Assembly: GCA_003508835.1 (NCBI GenBank)
Contig: PUFA01000006.1
Coordinates: 4,712,001 to 4,776,000 of the forward strand
Length of the DNA: 64,000 bases
From: Eonycteris spelaea
Taxonomy: Eukaryota; Chordata; Mammalia; Chiroptera; Pteropodidae
Direction: 5' to 3'
Part shown: one piece after another, positions 35,600-58,810 of the stretch
Numbering within the stretch: position 1 is the stretch's first letter
Layout of the letters: every line of letters starts with the position of its first letter
The notes under the pieces: generated by a model
What the model was told of the DNA's origin: nothing
Databases searched by the model: none
Seen by the model: only the letters and a program-made list of their open reading frames with translations
Made by a program: the position numbers and the translations under genes

Positions 35600-36880
35600 G
35601 AAAAAAAAAGAAAAAGAAAAAGAAAAACACACACACAGACATTGCATGGCTCATTCTAAATTTCGTTAGGTCTCTGCTTACCTGTCACTCACTAGTGAGG
35701 CTTTTCTTGCCCATCTCATGCAAAAGAGCCTCCCTCACTGTCACCATCAATCTGTACACCCACACTATGCTTTTATTTTTCTTCGTAGCACCTGCCACTA
35801 AATGACAGACTGTGTAATCTATTTGGTTTTTGTTTATCCACACACACACACACACTCTCTGGTTTGTTCATTGTGGTCCATAAAGCACCATAACAGTATT
35901 TGGTCCACAACAGACACTCAGGATTGAATGAATGGATGACCCTCTTTTATTGTGCATTCTTTCCTTGTTACACATTTTCACAGAAACTTATGAAGCAACT
36001 TTGGCCCAATGAACTGTGATGCAGGAAAAAGAACAATAGCCTGAGAACTGAAGACTAGATTTTAGGCCTGATTTAGACACTAACGAGGTGTGAGACTCTC
36101 AGCTCTCAATTGCCATCTCAGGGCTAGTCTTAGTGCCACCCCCCCCCTTTTTTTTAAATAAGAGTTTATTTGAGCCAAACTGACAATATGTTCCAGGAGC
36201 AAGATCTCAAATTCTCCCTTTATTCCTCCTTAAAGTAAGAGGCAGAACTAAAAGATCCCTAAAAGCCCTTCTAGCACTACCAATCTATGATTACCCTGTA
36301 AACTATTTCTGCATTTAGGTAGGGGAAGAGAGGGAATCAGTATAATCTCAAAGGCCAAATATGATAACTGAAATAGTATGGAGCCAACCAAATCTTGGAA
36401 GAACCAATGGGGAATGAAGGGGCTGCACTGATGTTAATGTGTGCTTGTGAGAGCCGAGGAGAAACAGAAAGACAGAGAGAGCATGTGTTTAGGAAAGAAG
36501 TAGAATTTCTCCTGCAGCAGCTCCCAGGTCCTCCTTTCTTGACCATTTCCTTATTCTCCTCCGTGAGTTTCCTTTTCCTGTGGAGCCTGATGACATAAAC
36601 CCACACTCTCCATTCTTCTATAACTCTCACCTCTTTCCTCAAACATTTGGAACACCTCATTGGCACAGCCCTTGATGGCGCCTACATGTAATGCCATGGG
36701 TCAAGCCCTACTATCATTAGACAGGAGAGACAAAAGTTGATTCCTGTCTCTACTAAAGTGGGGTAAAAAGTCTCAGGTCAAGAGAGCCTCTCCAGGATTA
36801 ATCTCTTTACCCTTTCCTTTCTCCTAGAAAAGATGAAATGGATGACAGAGAAGCAACACTATTTCAACTGGTATTCTGGG
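35600..36880. other. Intergenic with small microsatellites and possible MIR pieces
   Basis: (AAAAAG)n near 35598-35626, (CA)n near 35839-35855, a C9/T8 junction near 36139-36156, and MIR-like motifs near 36040-36130 and 36225-36290. No gene seen. Confidence 0.4.
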
Positions 36881-37134
36881 AACTCACCGTCATCTATATC
36901 CCTCCGTTGGCCTTTTGTAGATTTTAACCACAGCTGCTGGAAGCTGAGACAGGCGGAAATGTGCAAGAGGGACTCACAGTTTCAATGACACAGCTTGTCT
37001 GCAGAGACACCAAGAGTTCTCTCAGAAACAATCATCTCAAATTGAAATTCACTCAGCATTCACTCCTCAGAAAGGAGAATACAAACTAACTTGTTTTAGG
37101 AAGAGTACTATGTTGCAAAAAGATGAAATTTCAG

Positions 37135-37300
37135 GTAAAATTGCAAGGAGTTAGTATTGTCCCCACTTACTGTGTGATTTGAAGCCAGTAACTTCTTCAC
37201 GGGCCTCTGTAAAACTATGAGGATACTTACATAACAGAGTAACTGTGATAAATGTCATACTCTTTTGAAAATGTTTAATAGTGCCTGGCACTGGATATGT
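37135..37300 (+). repeat. MIR SINE (in duplicated block)
   Basis: ACTGTGTGATTTGAAGCCAG TAACTTC, CTCTGTAAAACTATGAGGAT and AATAGTGCCTGGCACTGG. The same MIR is present at about 51935-52085 in the paralogous block. Confidence 0.7.
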
Positions 37301-37735
37301 TGCTTCCCTCACCACCTCCTTGAAGGGGTTTACTGCCGTCTGCGGGCCAAATGGCTCCTAGAATGAGGTACAGTGAGGTACACCGGCATGGGGTCCCCAC
37401 GCAGCACACGCTACTTCCAACACAGCAACACAGACTGGCCCGCCACACCCCCACCCGACCCGGGCTCCACGTCAGGGCAGCGCAGCCCTGCCCTTCTTTA
37501 CCGAGCTCTTTCTGAGCCAAATGTCCCTGCACATAGGGGTTACCTACAATTTTACTTCCTTAATATGAACCATCAAGCTGGTCTTTGCTCTTCATGTGTC
37601 CCTCAGGCACTTCGGGGTCACTGGCCTCTTGTACCAAAACACAGCCAAGCTACGCATAACACAGCCTGATCGCCCCACTGCGCATGTAGGAAGCAGTGAT
37701 TGCTCAGATTTCCCAGGGTCCTTCGAAGAAACCAT

Positions 37736-37756
37736 CGGAGACTACATTTCCCACAA
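37736..37756 (-). promoter_or_regulatory. SBS/ZNF143-like element in the duplicate promoter
   Basis: GACTACATTTCCCACAAG resembles the ACTACAATTCCC element bound by ZNF143-type factors and is common in KRAB-ZNF promoters. It corresponds to the element at 52685-52705. Confidence 0.5.
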
Positions 37757-37899
37757 GACTCGTGGAACTTAGGTCTGGAAGGTATCAGAGGTTTCCTCTT
37801 CACCCAGCAGAGATTTCTTTGGTGTTGCTTGAGCTTCATTCATGGAGAGTTCTGGTCATACTGAAGAGAAATGTGTACATAATTTTTACATATTAATAT

Positions 37900-40830
37900 A
37901 GACATGATATATAGAAAACATGGCATACAGACATGGCAAATAGAAAAGAATAATTTATTAAAAGGAAAATATACCATGACCAAGTATGCTTTCATTTTAT
38001 TTTTAAAAAGAATTAAACTTATTTTAGTAATATGGAAATAATGTAAGCAAATCGTAACTAAATCATTTTAAAACATAGATTATGCAAATTATGTATTAGA
38101 TCCGTGTCAAAAAGGGTTTTTGTTTCAAACATCTCATTTATGAGTATGTTTCGAAGTTTTATTACAATCTTGTTGCAAGGGAACAGCAAGAGCCCAATTT
38201 CAAGTTTCACTCAGGGAAAAGACTCTATATAGGAAAAGAGAAGGTAGACAACTACTTTCTAGAACAAGACTTAATCCTATAAAAGTCATTTTGAAATTGC
38301 TTATCAGGAATAACTTTTCCAGAAAGAAGTCATGAATCATAGTATGAAAATTTTTTTTCCTATACCAGGTTTGGGACAATTTCTCTTTATGGCGTTCTTC
38401 AGACCTTTCTCTCCCTACCCCACCCCTGCCCTTTAAAAAAAAAAATGTGTATACTGTGAGGCCTATTGTAAGCATATATCTAACATTCCTTCAACTAAAG
38501 CATGTTGATTTACTTCTATGTTTGGATGAGCATAGTTTTGGTTTTCTTCTTGCCAAAACCTTATACAGCCTAAGGCAATGGAGGTCAGTGACAAAAGCTC
38601 TCTAGGTGAGTTTATATTTGTCCAGTACTGGAAATATATTTTATTCATTCTGTATTCCTTCTTACACTTATGGAAGGGAGCTAACAAATTACTTAGGGGA
38701 CATATTATATGCTTCCTGATATATTACAATTAAAATTCTTGTTTTAGTCCCTTATTCCTATAGCAGACCATTGCACACTTCTTGCTCCCTTGACCTTCAG
38801 AGCTGTTCTCTCAAGGGGACTTCACATCATCCTGGAAACAGTGGAAACGTCTACTCCCTCCTAATACGTGTCCTTTAGTCTGAAGTATTTTGGAGTTTCT
38901 CAGATGAGAGGCATGGGAAGGGGAGATAGCATGCAAACGGTGAGCACTACGTAGGGCAAAATGAGGCTTTCATGTAGGAAATGAGAAATCTGCTGAGCTG
39001 AAGAAAAGGAAAGTCCTGTGACTATAAATACCTAAACAATTTCCTGTGTGGCTGGTAAACTGATTCTGAAGACAATTCCGAAAGTTTCCAGAAACTCTGG
39101 AATGACTGCAAAAGTGAAAGCAGCATGAAGCCCCCTAAAATAACTTGGAAAGTGTTCAAGAAAAAAGATATTCAATGACACTTATTAAAGATGGCAAGGC
39201 AGACCTTATGCAGGACTATCATAAGAGATACAGGGACCACTACAATGAGATTTAGTAGAGAAAATATTGAGCTCAATTCCAAATACAGCATGGACAAGTG
39301 GGAATTTATAGCAAGGAGCGGGGTGAGGGTCAGTGGATGGAAAATTAATAAGAGGAAACACCGGGAGTAAGAGGGGAAGTGGGGTTCTGGCTAGATCTAC
39401 CTAACAGGATTCTTGCTGAAGACAGGCCAGGGCGATAAGCCATCAGCTGAAGTGTGGTGAGGATGAGTAATTCATCGGATATCAAGGGTGGGAATTCTGG
39501 TTAAAATGCTTTAGCAGGGTTCCTACGGGAAACTAAATTTTACAAGGAAGTGCACAGATGGTCCTAGGACTAAAGTTTGGTCAAGGAATATTGTCAGTAG
39601 ACAAGATTTAATTTATATTCTTAAGTTCTAGTATGCTTGTTCAAAAAAGCACTACCATTCATTTATAATCGCTACTCAACATTACTCTTCAAAAAATCGT
39701 TAATGAAAGAAAAACAATGCAACATAGTTGTAACAGAGTTTAAACTAAAGGTAAGAGGCTTGATTTCTGAATTTAGGAGCATCACCCAAGAAAAGTCATA
39801 AAGATTTTTTGACATTATCAAGAAATACTGTGGACAGCAATAAAAACTTAAATAATGGATGGGTCATCCTTTAAGGAAATATGTGGAACTTACAAACTCA
39901 CATTTCAAAGCAAAGCTGCTAAGCAGAAAAATTTGCTCTTTTCATCTCAGTTAATGCTGTCACATATAGAAAATTCCAGACACCCCTAGGAGCTAAACTT
40001 GTATTAACTTCTTACAAAAAAACACAAAATCAGACCTAAAAACTAGCTCCTCAGGGGTTGCAAGATATCATGACACCCTACTTATTTAAATCAGATACAG
40101 AAACGTCAGTAAAATAATACTTGAAACTGTGCTTACATCTTATGTAGATACACCAATGAAAAAGAACAGAAATATTTGAGTGCAAATGTTTTAATTACAC
40201 TTATTTAAATACTTCTTTTCCTCAACTGAATGCTTATTGCACTACAGAATACAATTGCTTTTTCCCTCTCAACTGGTATCTTGTTAAATTTTTGTTTTGG
40301 TGTTTACATACATAGGAAAATATCTTTATAAGAAGTTTCATAATTAAAGAGGAGACGCTTATTCAGTAACACTGCCATGCTCATTAAAAGTGCCAGGGAT
40401 AAAATATAACTGAAATTCATACTAGATATCAAAACACATTTTTTTCACTTGCATGTTGTTAGAAGAAAAATGGTGATATTTACTGCAGAAACTTTATATA
40501 ATTTAGTATAATGTATAAACATTTTAAATTTACTTATTTAATTATATAATATTATAAAAATAAAGATATGGTAAATTTAGTTTTCACTGATTCCTTAATT
40601 TATGCTTTCTTTCCAAGCTCTATGCTCTATTATTTATAATTCAATGTTTTCTCTGCTCTTTTCTATAGAATCTTCATTATCACTTCCAGAACATGATTGG
40701 CATTGATTACCTTTATGGGAATCTACATTTCCAAATTCACTCAAATTCATGGATTTCGCCTCACCATGAATTCTCTATTTAATAAGATTTATTCAATATC
40801 TAAGGCTTTCTCATATTTCATAAATGAATA
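37900..40830. other. ZNF684 3' flank and probable 3' UTR, no other gene
   Basis: AT-rich sequence between the duplicate promoter and the ZNF684 stop. The ZNF684 3' UTR must occupy its right part; a possible ATTAAA lies near 40540 on the minus strand, but the end is not resolved. Confidence 0.4.
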
Positions 40831-51169
<10,339 letters not shown>

Positions 51170-51184
<15 letters not shown>

Positions 51185-51208
51185 TTTCTGCAACTCTTGC
51201 ACAGAGAT
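51170..51208 (-). CDS. ZNF684: ZNF684 start-codon exon
   Basis: A 39-base exon between TTTCATAG and GTAAGGC. Its ATG at 51184-51182 gives MINFQ, in phase with KRAB-A; the human protein starts MISFQ. The rest is 5' UTR. Confidence 0.85.
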
Positions 51209-51699
51209 CTATGAAAGCAGAAATAGGAAACAGACATGAAAAATCAGGACTGCAATTGAAGAACCCTGTTCTATCAAAACAGAAGCAACCCAGACTGTTA
51301 CCTCAGAGAATGCCACCTAGTGGGAGAATGTTTCTAGCAAGGCAGAAAAGCCCCTATTTTATAAGCGCCAATCACTACTTGTGATTGTTATGAATGTATA
51401 GATGTTGTACAGAAATGTATCCTCTTAATAAATGAGTTAAAGACTAACTAAAAGCCTGGTCTCTGAAGCTCAGTATCTCTGGAAGTTATTCCTTCCTGTG
51501 ATTCTCTGGTCTCTGCTCTGAAGCTGGAGTAAGAGATCTCAAATTAGGCTGGACTTTCTTGAGAAGACTGGATCTGGAGACCAGGAAACTATTTTTTTTT
51601 TTTTAACTTGGAGCCTTCGGTTTAGACTACAAATCAATCAGTCAATCTCAATCTCTCTCCCTCTTTTAACTCATCATCTTGTATGAGTGCAGTCTACCA

Positions 51700-52440
51700 A
51701 AACTGCTGGAACCCTAGAAAAGCTACAATGTGCAAAAGGGACTCACAGATTTAAGCTTTATTACAGAGTCTTAACTGAAAGATCTGCAGAATCACCTAGA
51801 GATCCTTTTAAAAATGCCGACAAATAGAAATTACTCAGTATTCATTGCTCAGATATTTCAAAAGGATAACATCCAACTCTTTGGTTTTTGCAGGGGGCTA
51901 TTTTGCAAAAAAGAATGAAATTTGTAGAAAATTTATCTGAATCTGAATCTCATCTCTTCCACTTCATAAGCTGTGTCTCTGGCCAAGTAACTTCTCTCAG
52001 CTTCAATTAATCATATACAAAATGAAGATAACTTACTTCATATGCTTGTTGTGAAAATACTTTAGGAAAACAGCATAGCAGTTTCTCTAAAAATGCTTTC
52101 TTCCTAGATTCCTTGAAATTTTTAAACTATTTCCTGTTGCAGGCTCTGATAGGGCCAACGGTGCTGTTGTAACCAGGAAAGGTACAGTTTGATGCACAGA
52201 CTCCTACACAGTGACCTTTACCAACAAAAGGAGGAATGCAAACTGAGCCTTTCCCAGCCCCACCTGGGATCTAGGAACCTACGGAGTGACAGTTGGGACC
52301 CTCGCTTGCTTTCTCTGAACTACTTCAAAATTGGACAAGATCCACTCAACCAGACACAAAATCACCGCACGTGCAAGTTAACTTTTATCTTCAATTGGGT
52401 AAACTAATAAACCTGCTCTTGTCTTTCTCCCTGCCCTTCC
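51700..52440. repeat. ZNF684 promoter-proximal block paralogous to 36930-37880
   Basis: Homologous by eye to the block at 36.9-37.9 kb, including a shared plus-strand MIR (about 51935-52085). It is part of the first ZNF684 intron or promoter flank. Confidence 0.7.
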
Positions 52441-52445
52441 CTTAC

Positions 52446-52770
52446 AGCCCCCAAGTCCCGCAGAGTCATACCAATCAGGCTTTCACATCAGGCCACGCTC
52501 CCAGCTCCGGCCCTAAGCCCTAATTCAGTTTATAGACATCTCCCAGAACTAGAGGGGCAACACCCACTCGCAAGCGGGGATGGTTCGAAGATTACGGAAC
52601 ATTGGCTACACGCCACTGGGCATGTGCGGAAGTAACTGCTCACATAGAGTTCCAGGCTTCCCCGCGGTGCAGGCCACCCATCGGAGACTACATTTCCCAT
52701 AAGGCGATGGAGTCCGTTTCCGGAAGGCGTCAGAGGCTTCTGCGTCTTTTGTTGGAGATTCCTGGGGTGG
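52446..52770 (-). promoter_or_regulatory. ZNF684: ZNF684 promoter and candidate 5' UTR exon
   Basis: GC-rich with several CpGs. It contains GACTACATTTCCCATAAGGC (52685-52704), an SBS/ZNF143-like element, and GTTTCCGGAAGGC, an ETS-like site. A possible donor, GGCT/GTAAGG, ends a 5' exon at about 52446 on the minus strand. There is no TATA box. The transcription start is inferred. Confidence 0.5.
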
Positions 52771-53109
52771 TATCTCTCAGAGCCATACTCGTTTTTAAAA
52801 TTCAGGTGTGCATGTCATTTTCGTTAAAAGACGTTAGAATTTTAAATACTGGAAACTCTAAATCAGCAGTATACTAAGAGACTAATTTACCCCTTCTCTG
52901 TTCGGTTTCTTTTAATGCAGTAGCTTAAATCAGGGAGATGACGAGGACCCAACAGAGACTGAGAAGGAATAATCCGTGAGGTAGATGGAAAAGTAGAATT
53001 TGGATCTTGTCCAAGTAGAATGTTCTGACCTGTTACTTGTATTTCATTAGTCCCAAGTAAGTGACCTTCATCGTGGCAATCACCTACTAGGCTCCAGGCG
53101 TCCCTAGAA

Positions 53110-53650
53110 CCTCGCACAGGACTTGGGCCTCATAATTAAAGACACGGGAGGAAGAATGCAGACGTTGCACACGAACACTTTATTACTCACAGTCCGCGTT
53201 CAGCTTAAGAGCGGGGCCCCGTGGTTCTCCTCGGCGGCGGCTGCAGCCTCAAGTAGGTCTCACGACACGTCGTCTCACGTCGGTCAGCGTTGGAGTATGA
53301 AGTGCCGCTGCCGTCTTCTCGGCCCCACTCTCTATGCCGTTCCTTGGACACACACTTCTTATCTTGTCCACCTCACGCGAGCATATAAATATTTTCTCAT
53401 GCTTACACTCTTAGTAAATATTGACGTCAGCGGGCAGTCTACTTACCTGTTTCATACAGTCAATGCACACAGTTAAGTAAATATTTCGATTTACACAGTT
53501 AAGTACATATTTTGGTTCGCACAGTTAAGTAAATATTTTGGTTCACACAGTTAAGTAAATATTTTGGTTCACACGGTTAAGTAAATATTTTTGTTTCACA
53601 CAGTTAAGTAAATATTTCCTTATACAAATCTGCAAAATCAAGGGAAGCAA
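53110..53650 (-). mobile_element. CpG-rich LTR-like block with TATA box and poly(A) signal
   Basis: Read on the minus strand: a tandem-repeat part (53625-53468), a TATA-like ATTTATATGC (53391-53382), a CpG-dense transcribed-type segment, and AATAAA (53184-53179) followed by GTGTTCGTGTGCAACGTCTG C. This order resembles U3-R-U5 of a solo LTR. TGACGTCA (53422-53429) is a perfect CRE palindrome. I found no coding DNA for retroviral proteins beside it and no clear target duplication, so the boundaries are approximate. Alternative: an orphan promoter. Confidence 0.5.
53468..53622. repeat. 26-bp tandem repeat, about 6 units
   Basis: Unit CACAGTTAAGTAAATATTTT plus GGTTCA. Units start at 53468, 53494, 53520, 53546, 53572 and 53599; the fifth has one extra base. 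Two central units are identical and the outer ones differ by 1-4 bases. Confidence 0.93.
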
Positions 53651-55435
53651 ATGTTTCAAGTAGGGAGCGATCCACTGTGTAAAATGCTGCTCATGGGTCA
53701 AGTAGGATGAGAACCAAGAATTGACCATTGAATTTAGCAATGTAGAAGTTGTCGAAACATGCCATTTTGGCAAAGCGGTGGAAGTTGGATAATATCTGAT
53801 AAGAGTTTGATAAGAGTGGGATGAAAGCATAGAAGAGGAAGTAAAGAAAGTAAGTACAGATAGTAATTTTAAGAAGTTTTGCTTTTTAGGGTGTGTGGAA
53901 AAATAAAGGTGTTTTGCATATGGATTATGGTCCAGAATTTTTTTTAAATGCAAGAAATTACTGTATTTTGTATTCTAATAAAAATGATAACATAGAGAGG
54001 GGGAAATTGACAATAGAGGAGACAAAACAGTTGGAAGAAAATCCTTGAAGAGAGAAAGGATGAAATCTAGTACACAATCAGAAGGGTCAGTTGGAAGAGT
54101 ATGGACAATTCACCTATTGAAATAAATGGGAGGTACAGTTCATAGGTACAGATGCACACAGGCAGGCAGATTTGGTAGTGGGCAAATGAGGACATCCTCT
54201 TCTGAAGCCTTCTATTTTCTCAGTGAAATAGCAAGCTGAAAGTGAAGATAAAGAGAAGGTATTGGAAGTCTCGGGAAACAATAATACTGTATTACATTGA
54301 TTCTAACACACTTTTTCGTATGTCACCAACTGTGAAATTGCTATCTTACAAATGATAGCATGCTAAAGTTTAATCGGCAGTATTTCTTCTTGCTTAATAG
54401 TATGTAAAATAATGATGCATCTTATAATCAATGACATCTGAGATTCTAATGCTATTTAAGAATGTGGAAGAGTGAATAAAGAAAAAGTAGTAACTACTGC
54501 CTGGCAGCATTGAGCCCACGTGATATTAGTTGCCATTGACTTTACTGGCATTCCCAGTGTCATCAAGACATATTTTTATAGCTCATCTTTAAAAAATCCT
54601 TTCTTGAACTATAGCCCACTTGATCATTGTAAAATTTCCTAGCTTTCCTTCATAGAAAATTTTCTCTAAAAAGTTCCTTCTTGTTGCTGCCTACATTTTC
54701 TCACCTCTAACTCAGTCTGCTCTAATTTGGTTTCTTGATCCTATTCTCCTGAAACTGCTTTGGTCAAATTACCAGTGAAATTTCAGTTGCAAAACGAAAT
54801 AGGCTCTGTCCTCAACATATTTTTCCTCCAGAGCATTGAACAAAATTGGAATAAAATCTTCCTTGTGAGGTTTCTAGAAAGTCTCGCAAAAACTAGTTTC
54901 TCCCACCTAAGACTGTATTTCCTTTACTGAATACCCTTCCAATGTTCCACATCCAAATGTTGGAATACTCAAGGGTTTGGCCTTGAGCCATTTTTTTTTT
55001 TTTGGAGTTTTTCACTAAATGATTTCATTCGGTCCCATGGCTTTAAATACCACTTATATGACAAAGACAGACAAATCTTTATTTCTAGCCCTCACCTCTC
55101 CCCTGAACTTCAGACCCCTAATTCCTTATGTCCACCTGAAATCTCCCCTTGAATATCTAAAAGCCACCTCCAACTTCACCAGGTATATAGTGTCAGAAGT
55201 GAAGTTGAATTGCAGGACACCAAACTGGTGTCAGAGACTCGCTTGGTGGTGGAGAAAAGAAACACACATTAGGATTGCTGTGAGTGGAATCTTCATTTTG
55301 TTCATGACATTAACTCCAAAGTCTGGCACATAATAGGTGCTAAATAAATACTTGTTAATAATGAATAAATGTAGTCTGTCTATAGTTTCATCTCCATAAA
55401 TGCATTATGGAACTTGTCTGGCTCATCATCTTGAA
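53650..55435. other. Intergenic, old repeats, no gene
   Basis: GGGTCAAGTAGGATGAGAAC CAAGAATTGACCATTG resembles a widespread mammalian repeat whose family I cannot name. CTGGCACATAATAGGTGCTA AATAAATAC at 55323-55351 is a MIR tail. No supported coding region. Confidence 0.4.
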
Positions 55436-55439
55436 TCTA

Positions 55440-55620
55440 AAGATCATTTTGGAGAAAAGTGATAACAGTATTTAGTTTTTCAATCCATGAGCATGGTATA
55501 TCTCATTTATTTAGGTCTGCTTTAATTTCTCTCAGAGATGTTTTCTAGTTTTTAGTGTAAGACTTACATATTTTTTGTCAGATTAATCCCTAAGTATTTC
55601 ACATTTCGATGTTATAAATT
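55440..55620 (-). mobile_element. L1 LINE fragment (antisense)
   Basis: TCAATCCATGAGCATGGTAT ATCTC and CAGATTAATCCCTAAGTATT TC are antisense ORF2 signatures. Confidence 0.75.
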
Positions 55621-55679
55621 ATTTTTTAAATTTCCACTTGTTTATTGCAATTAAGTAGAAATACAATTTAGTTTTGAAT

Positions 55680-56030
55680 ATTGATCTGACATATACTATG
55701 ACATAGATGAAACTTTAAGACATTAACTAAGCCAAACACAAAAGGACAAATATTGTAGGATTCCACTTATATGAGATACGGTAGTCAAATACATAGAGAC
55801 TGAAAATAGAATAGTGGTTGTCAGGGGCTGGAGGCAGGGAGGGATGGGGAATTAGTGAATAATGGATACACAGCTTCAGTTGGGGAAGCTGAAAAAGTTC
55901 TGTACATGATGATGGAGATGGATGGAGATGGTTACACAACAGTGTGAATGTACTTAATGTCATTGAATTGTACACTTATGATTAAAATGGTAAATTTTAT
56001 GTTACATACTTTACCACAATAAAAAAAATG
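55680..56030 (+). mobile_element. L1 LINE 3' end fragment
   Basis: ATGAAACTTTAAGACATTAA C, GGATTCCACTTATATGAGAT AC, GTGGTTGTCAGGGGCTGGAG and TACTTTACCACAATAAAAAA form a typical L1 3' UTR. Confidence 0.85.
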
Positions 56031-56039
56031 TTTCAAGAT

Positions 56040-57950
56040 GTTGAAAATTGACGGAACAAGAGAAATTAGGGGCAGACATACAGGAATTCTCATGCCAAAA
56101 TTTTATACAAGATTTTTAAGGTTGTACCTAATCTTATGCCTTGCTTATCTATCTTCCCTTCATCGTAGTATCTAAATTTAATAAACTTCTTTACCCCTTG
56201 AAGCCACCATGATCTAATATCTGCCAGGCTGTTATATATATACCTTTCTCTGCCTGCAAAACTATTGCTTAAACTCTTTCAACCCAGCTAACTCAGTCTG
56301 TTCAGGTCTCAGCAGCCTTCACTTCTATCAGAAAGCTTCCAACCTCAAAAGTCCAGTGTAGCTTCCTTTTGTGAATCTCTAGTATCTTGTATCACCCATA
56401 CAAATTTGTCACATGGTTCTGTCATTGCCTTTTTACTTGTCTATATTCTTTGCTAGACTATATAAAGCATGAGGACCAGAACTGAATGTCTTGACTGGTC
56501 CTCTCAAATCTGCTCCCTTTGTGCCTGCCACAGGATGCCCAGAATGATGAGGTAAACTTCCAAGAATCTCATGGCCTTGATTATCTGTCTCCTGCAAGCC
56601 TTCAATAGATTTGCAAGTATCAAATTCTGAAAGTTGACCCTTTCAATCTGATGTTTTTTCCCTAGAACATGCAAGGCAGGGAAACAATTGTCCAGATTCC
56701 ATCTAGCAGATGTTACCAGATTTTTTAAAATTATGAGCCTTAACCTAGAACTGTCAGTTCTAGCACATTTTGGTACAAGGATAGAGTTGTGGGAACCAAT
56801 TAGGAACTAGTCATGTTCACTCTTTCTCCTTCCCCCAAGGGTTTAGGGTCCTTAGCAAGGCAAAAATTATCAGTGCTGTTTCAGAAAATCTCAATGGAGC
56901 AGAGATTGTAAACTGTCACTCAATATCCATTCTACCCTTTCTTGCAGTTCATAGAATCTCCAGTTTTTGTCTGGGTAATGCTTTCCTAGAAAAAAAAATT
57001 GGTCACTTTGGTCGCAGCTAGCTATGACCAAGTGACCAAGTTTTGGCTAGTGGGATGGAAGTGGAAGCAGTGATGCCAATTTAGGAGTGTCCTTAAAATG
57101 TCCTTTTCCTATTTCAGCTCTGTACTGAATATGTAATGAGTGACTGGAGGTTGGCCAGCCATTCTGGACTATGAAGTAAGAAGATACATGTTGATATTAA
57201 GAGAAATAAGAGAGAAGGAACCTGGGCTCCTGACACCACAGGGTACCACATCATACCTAGACTAACTACATTTAGAGTTCTTTTTCATAAGAAATAAATT
57301 TCTATTTTGTTTAACTACAATTATTTTGGCAATTTCTATTATGAACAATCAAACCTAATCCTAATTAAGGTATTTTCCCATTCTCTGGCCAAGGAGGCAA
57401 GTTTTAAAAAAAAAAATCAAGAAATAGCTTCATTGTGATGTCTCTTTTCATTTACCCACTCATCTAAGAAGTCCATAATTTGGGGTTCAGACACCTTAGG
57501 CAGAATTTACAAGGGAGAGATGAAATTATTTTTCATGTGAAGGCTGCAAACCAGGGAAGTATTTGTTGTAGAAAACGTCATCAGTGATTCTGAGGTGATC
57601 CCAACTACAGATGCCTCAACTATTTGTGAGAAACCATAAAGTGATAATCAAAAGATGTTAACTTAAAATAAGGATTTCAGAGCTCAGGGAGTTACTGATT
57701 TACCTAATTCCTGAGTTCTGACAGGGTAACTGTCTGAAACCAATTGATTTTCTCATTTTCCTCTTCTTAAAGTTTCTAGTATAAATAAGATGATGCCACA
57801 GAACCCTGATCAAGTTATTTTCTTGAAGACTATTAGAGTAACACTCTTTATCCCATAAGGCCCACTTTATTATGCCCTCAATTTGATTTCCAACTTCCTA
57901 GGACCTAGAAAAACATGCATGAGGCTCGGCAACAGAAAGAAAAATTTACT
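56040..57950. other. Intergenic, nothing identified
   Basis: No repeat or gene clearly recognised. Confidence 0.4.
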
Positions 57951-57954
57951 GCAG

Positions 57955-58125
57955 TCAGACACATTAGGCTGGAGTCTACTTTTAAACTGTGAGATCCTGG
58001 GTAAATTTTATTATCCTGTAAGCCTCATTTCCCTCATCAAGGATAATAATGGATATACACAGATTTAATCATAAAAGTGCTTAGCACAGTGCCTGGTACA
58101 TAACATTCACTCAGTAACTGGGAAG
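57955..58125 (+). repeat. MIR SINE
   Basis: GGCTGGAGTCTACTTTTAAA CTGTGAGATCCTGGG, CTCATTTCCCTCATCAAGGA TAATAATGG and GTGCTTAGCACAGTGCCTGG TACATAAC. Confidence 0.8.
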
Positions 58126-58519
58126 TTATCACAAAATTCTCAATGTCCATAGAAAAGAATATGTTAACTCAGAAGGCCTCTAGAGGTAACCTATTCTATC
58201 TTACAACTGTCCAGGTTTTATCAGTTCATGTATAACATGGAGTCACATTAACAATATTCATGTTCTGCTGGCTCTTGGCCTTCCAGTTAATATAGAAACT
58301 CCACCCCACCAACTCCTCTTCCCTTCCATCTTCCTCTGCTGATTCTCCAGTAGTCTCCATAAACAAGTCTTTATTTTCCAGATGACTGATGTCCATATCA
58401 TTCTTTCCTCTGGCCTTTTGGGTGATGTTTACAGATAAGGGCTCCACTGCCTTCTAAGATGCACTGAGATTCCTCTCTACTACCTTTGCACTTTCCTTAA
58501 AATGTTTTTGTTTGTTTCT

Positions 58520-58810
58520 CACTTTATAAAAATGGTATCATACCTTATATAACCTTTTGGACTTTTCACTTACTATTGTGCAGCTACATTGTTGCATGTC
58601 ACTGTAGCTCACTTGTTTTGGCTGCTGTACCACATCATCCAGTCTTCTGATGATATCCAGGCGTCTGGATAGTTTTTAGGTTTAGGTTTCACTATTGTGA
58701 AAGTGCTATAAGTATCTTCTTATTCATATTTCCTACTGCACTTGTATAAGAATCTCTCTAGCATATGCCTAGGAGTGGTAATGCTGGATTGTACACTGCA
58801 AATGTTACTT
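58520..58810 (-). mobile_element. Old L1 LINE fragment
   Basis: AAATGGTATCATACCTTATA, TATTGTGAAAGTGCTATAAG TA and GCATATGCCTAGGAGTGGTA ATGCTGG are antisense L1 3' signatures. Confidence 0.65.

Larger units (their letters stand above)
36930..37880. repeat. Diverged duplicate of the ZNF684 promoter region
   Basis: This interval matches 51700-52770 in the same order and orientation. Shared landmarks are TGTGCAAGAGGGACTCACAG (TGTGCAAAAGGGACTCACAG in the other copy), ACTCAGCATTCACTCCTCAG (ACTCAGTATTCATTGCTCAG), a TTGCAAAAA--GATGAAATTT-type block, a plus-strand MIR, and a 20-base stretch ATCGGAGACTACATTTCCCA that is identical in both. It looks like the remnant promoter of a second KRAB-ZNF unit. 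Confidence 0.75.

Noticed and set aside
53543..53953. A 136-codon minus-strand frame over the tandem repeat
   Set aside because: Its repetitive end comes from the 26-bp units read in frame, and the remainder lacks homology.
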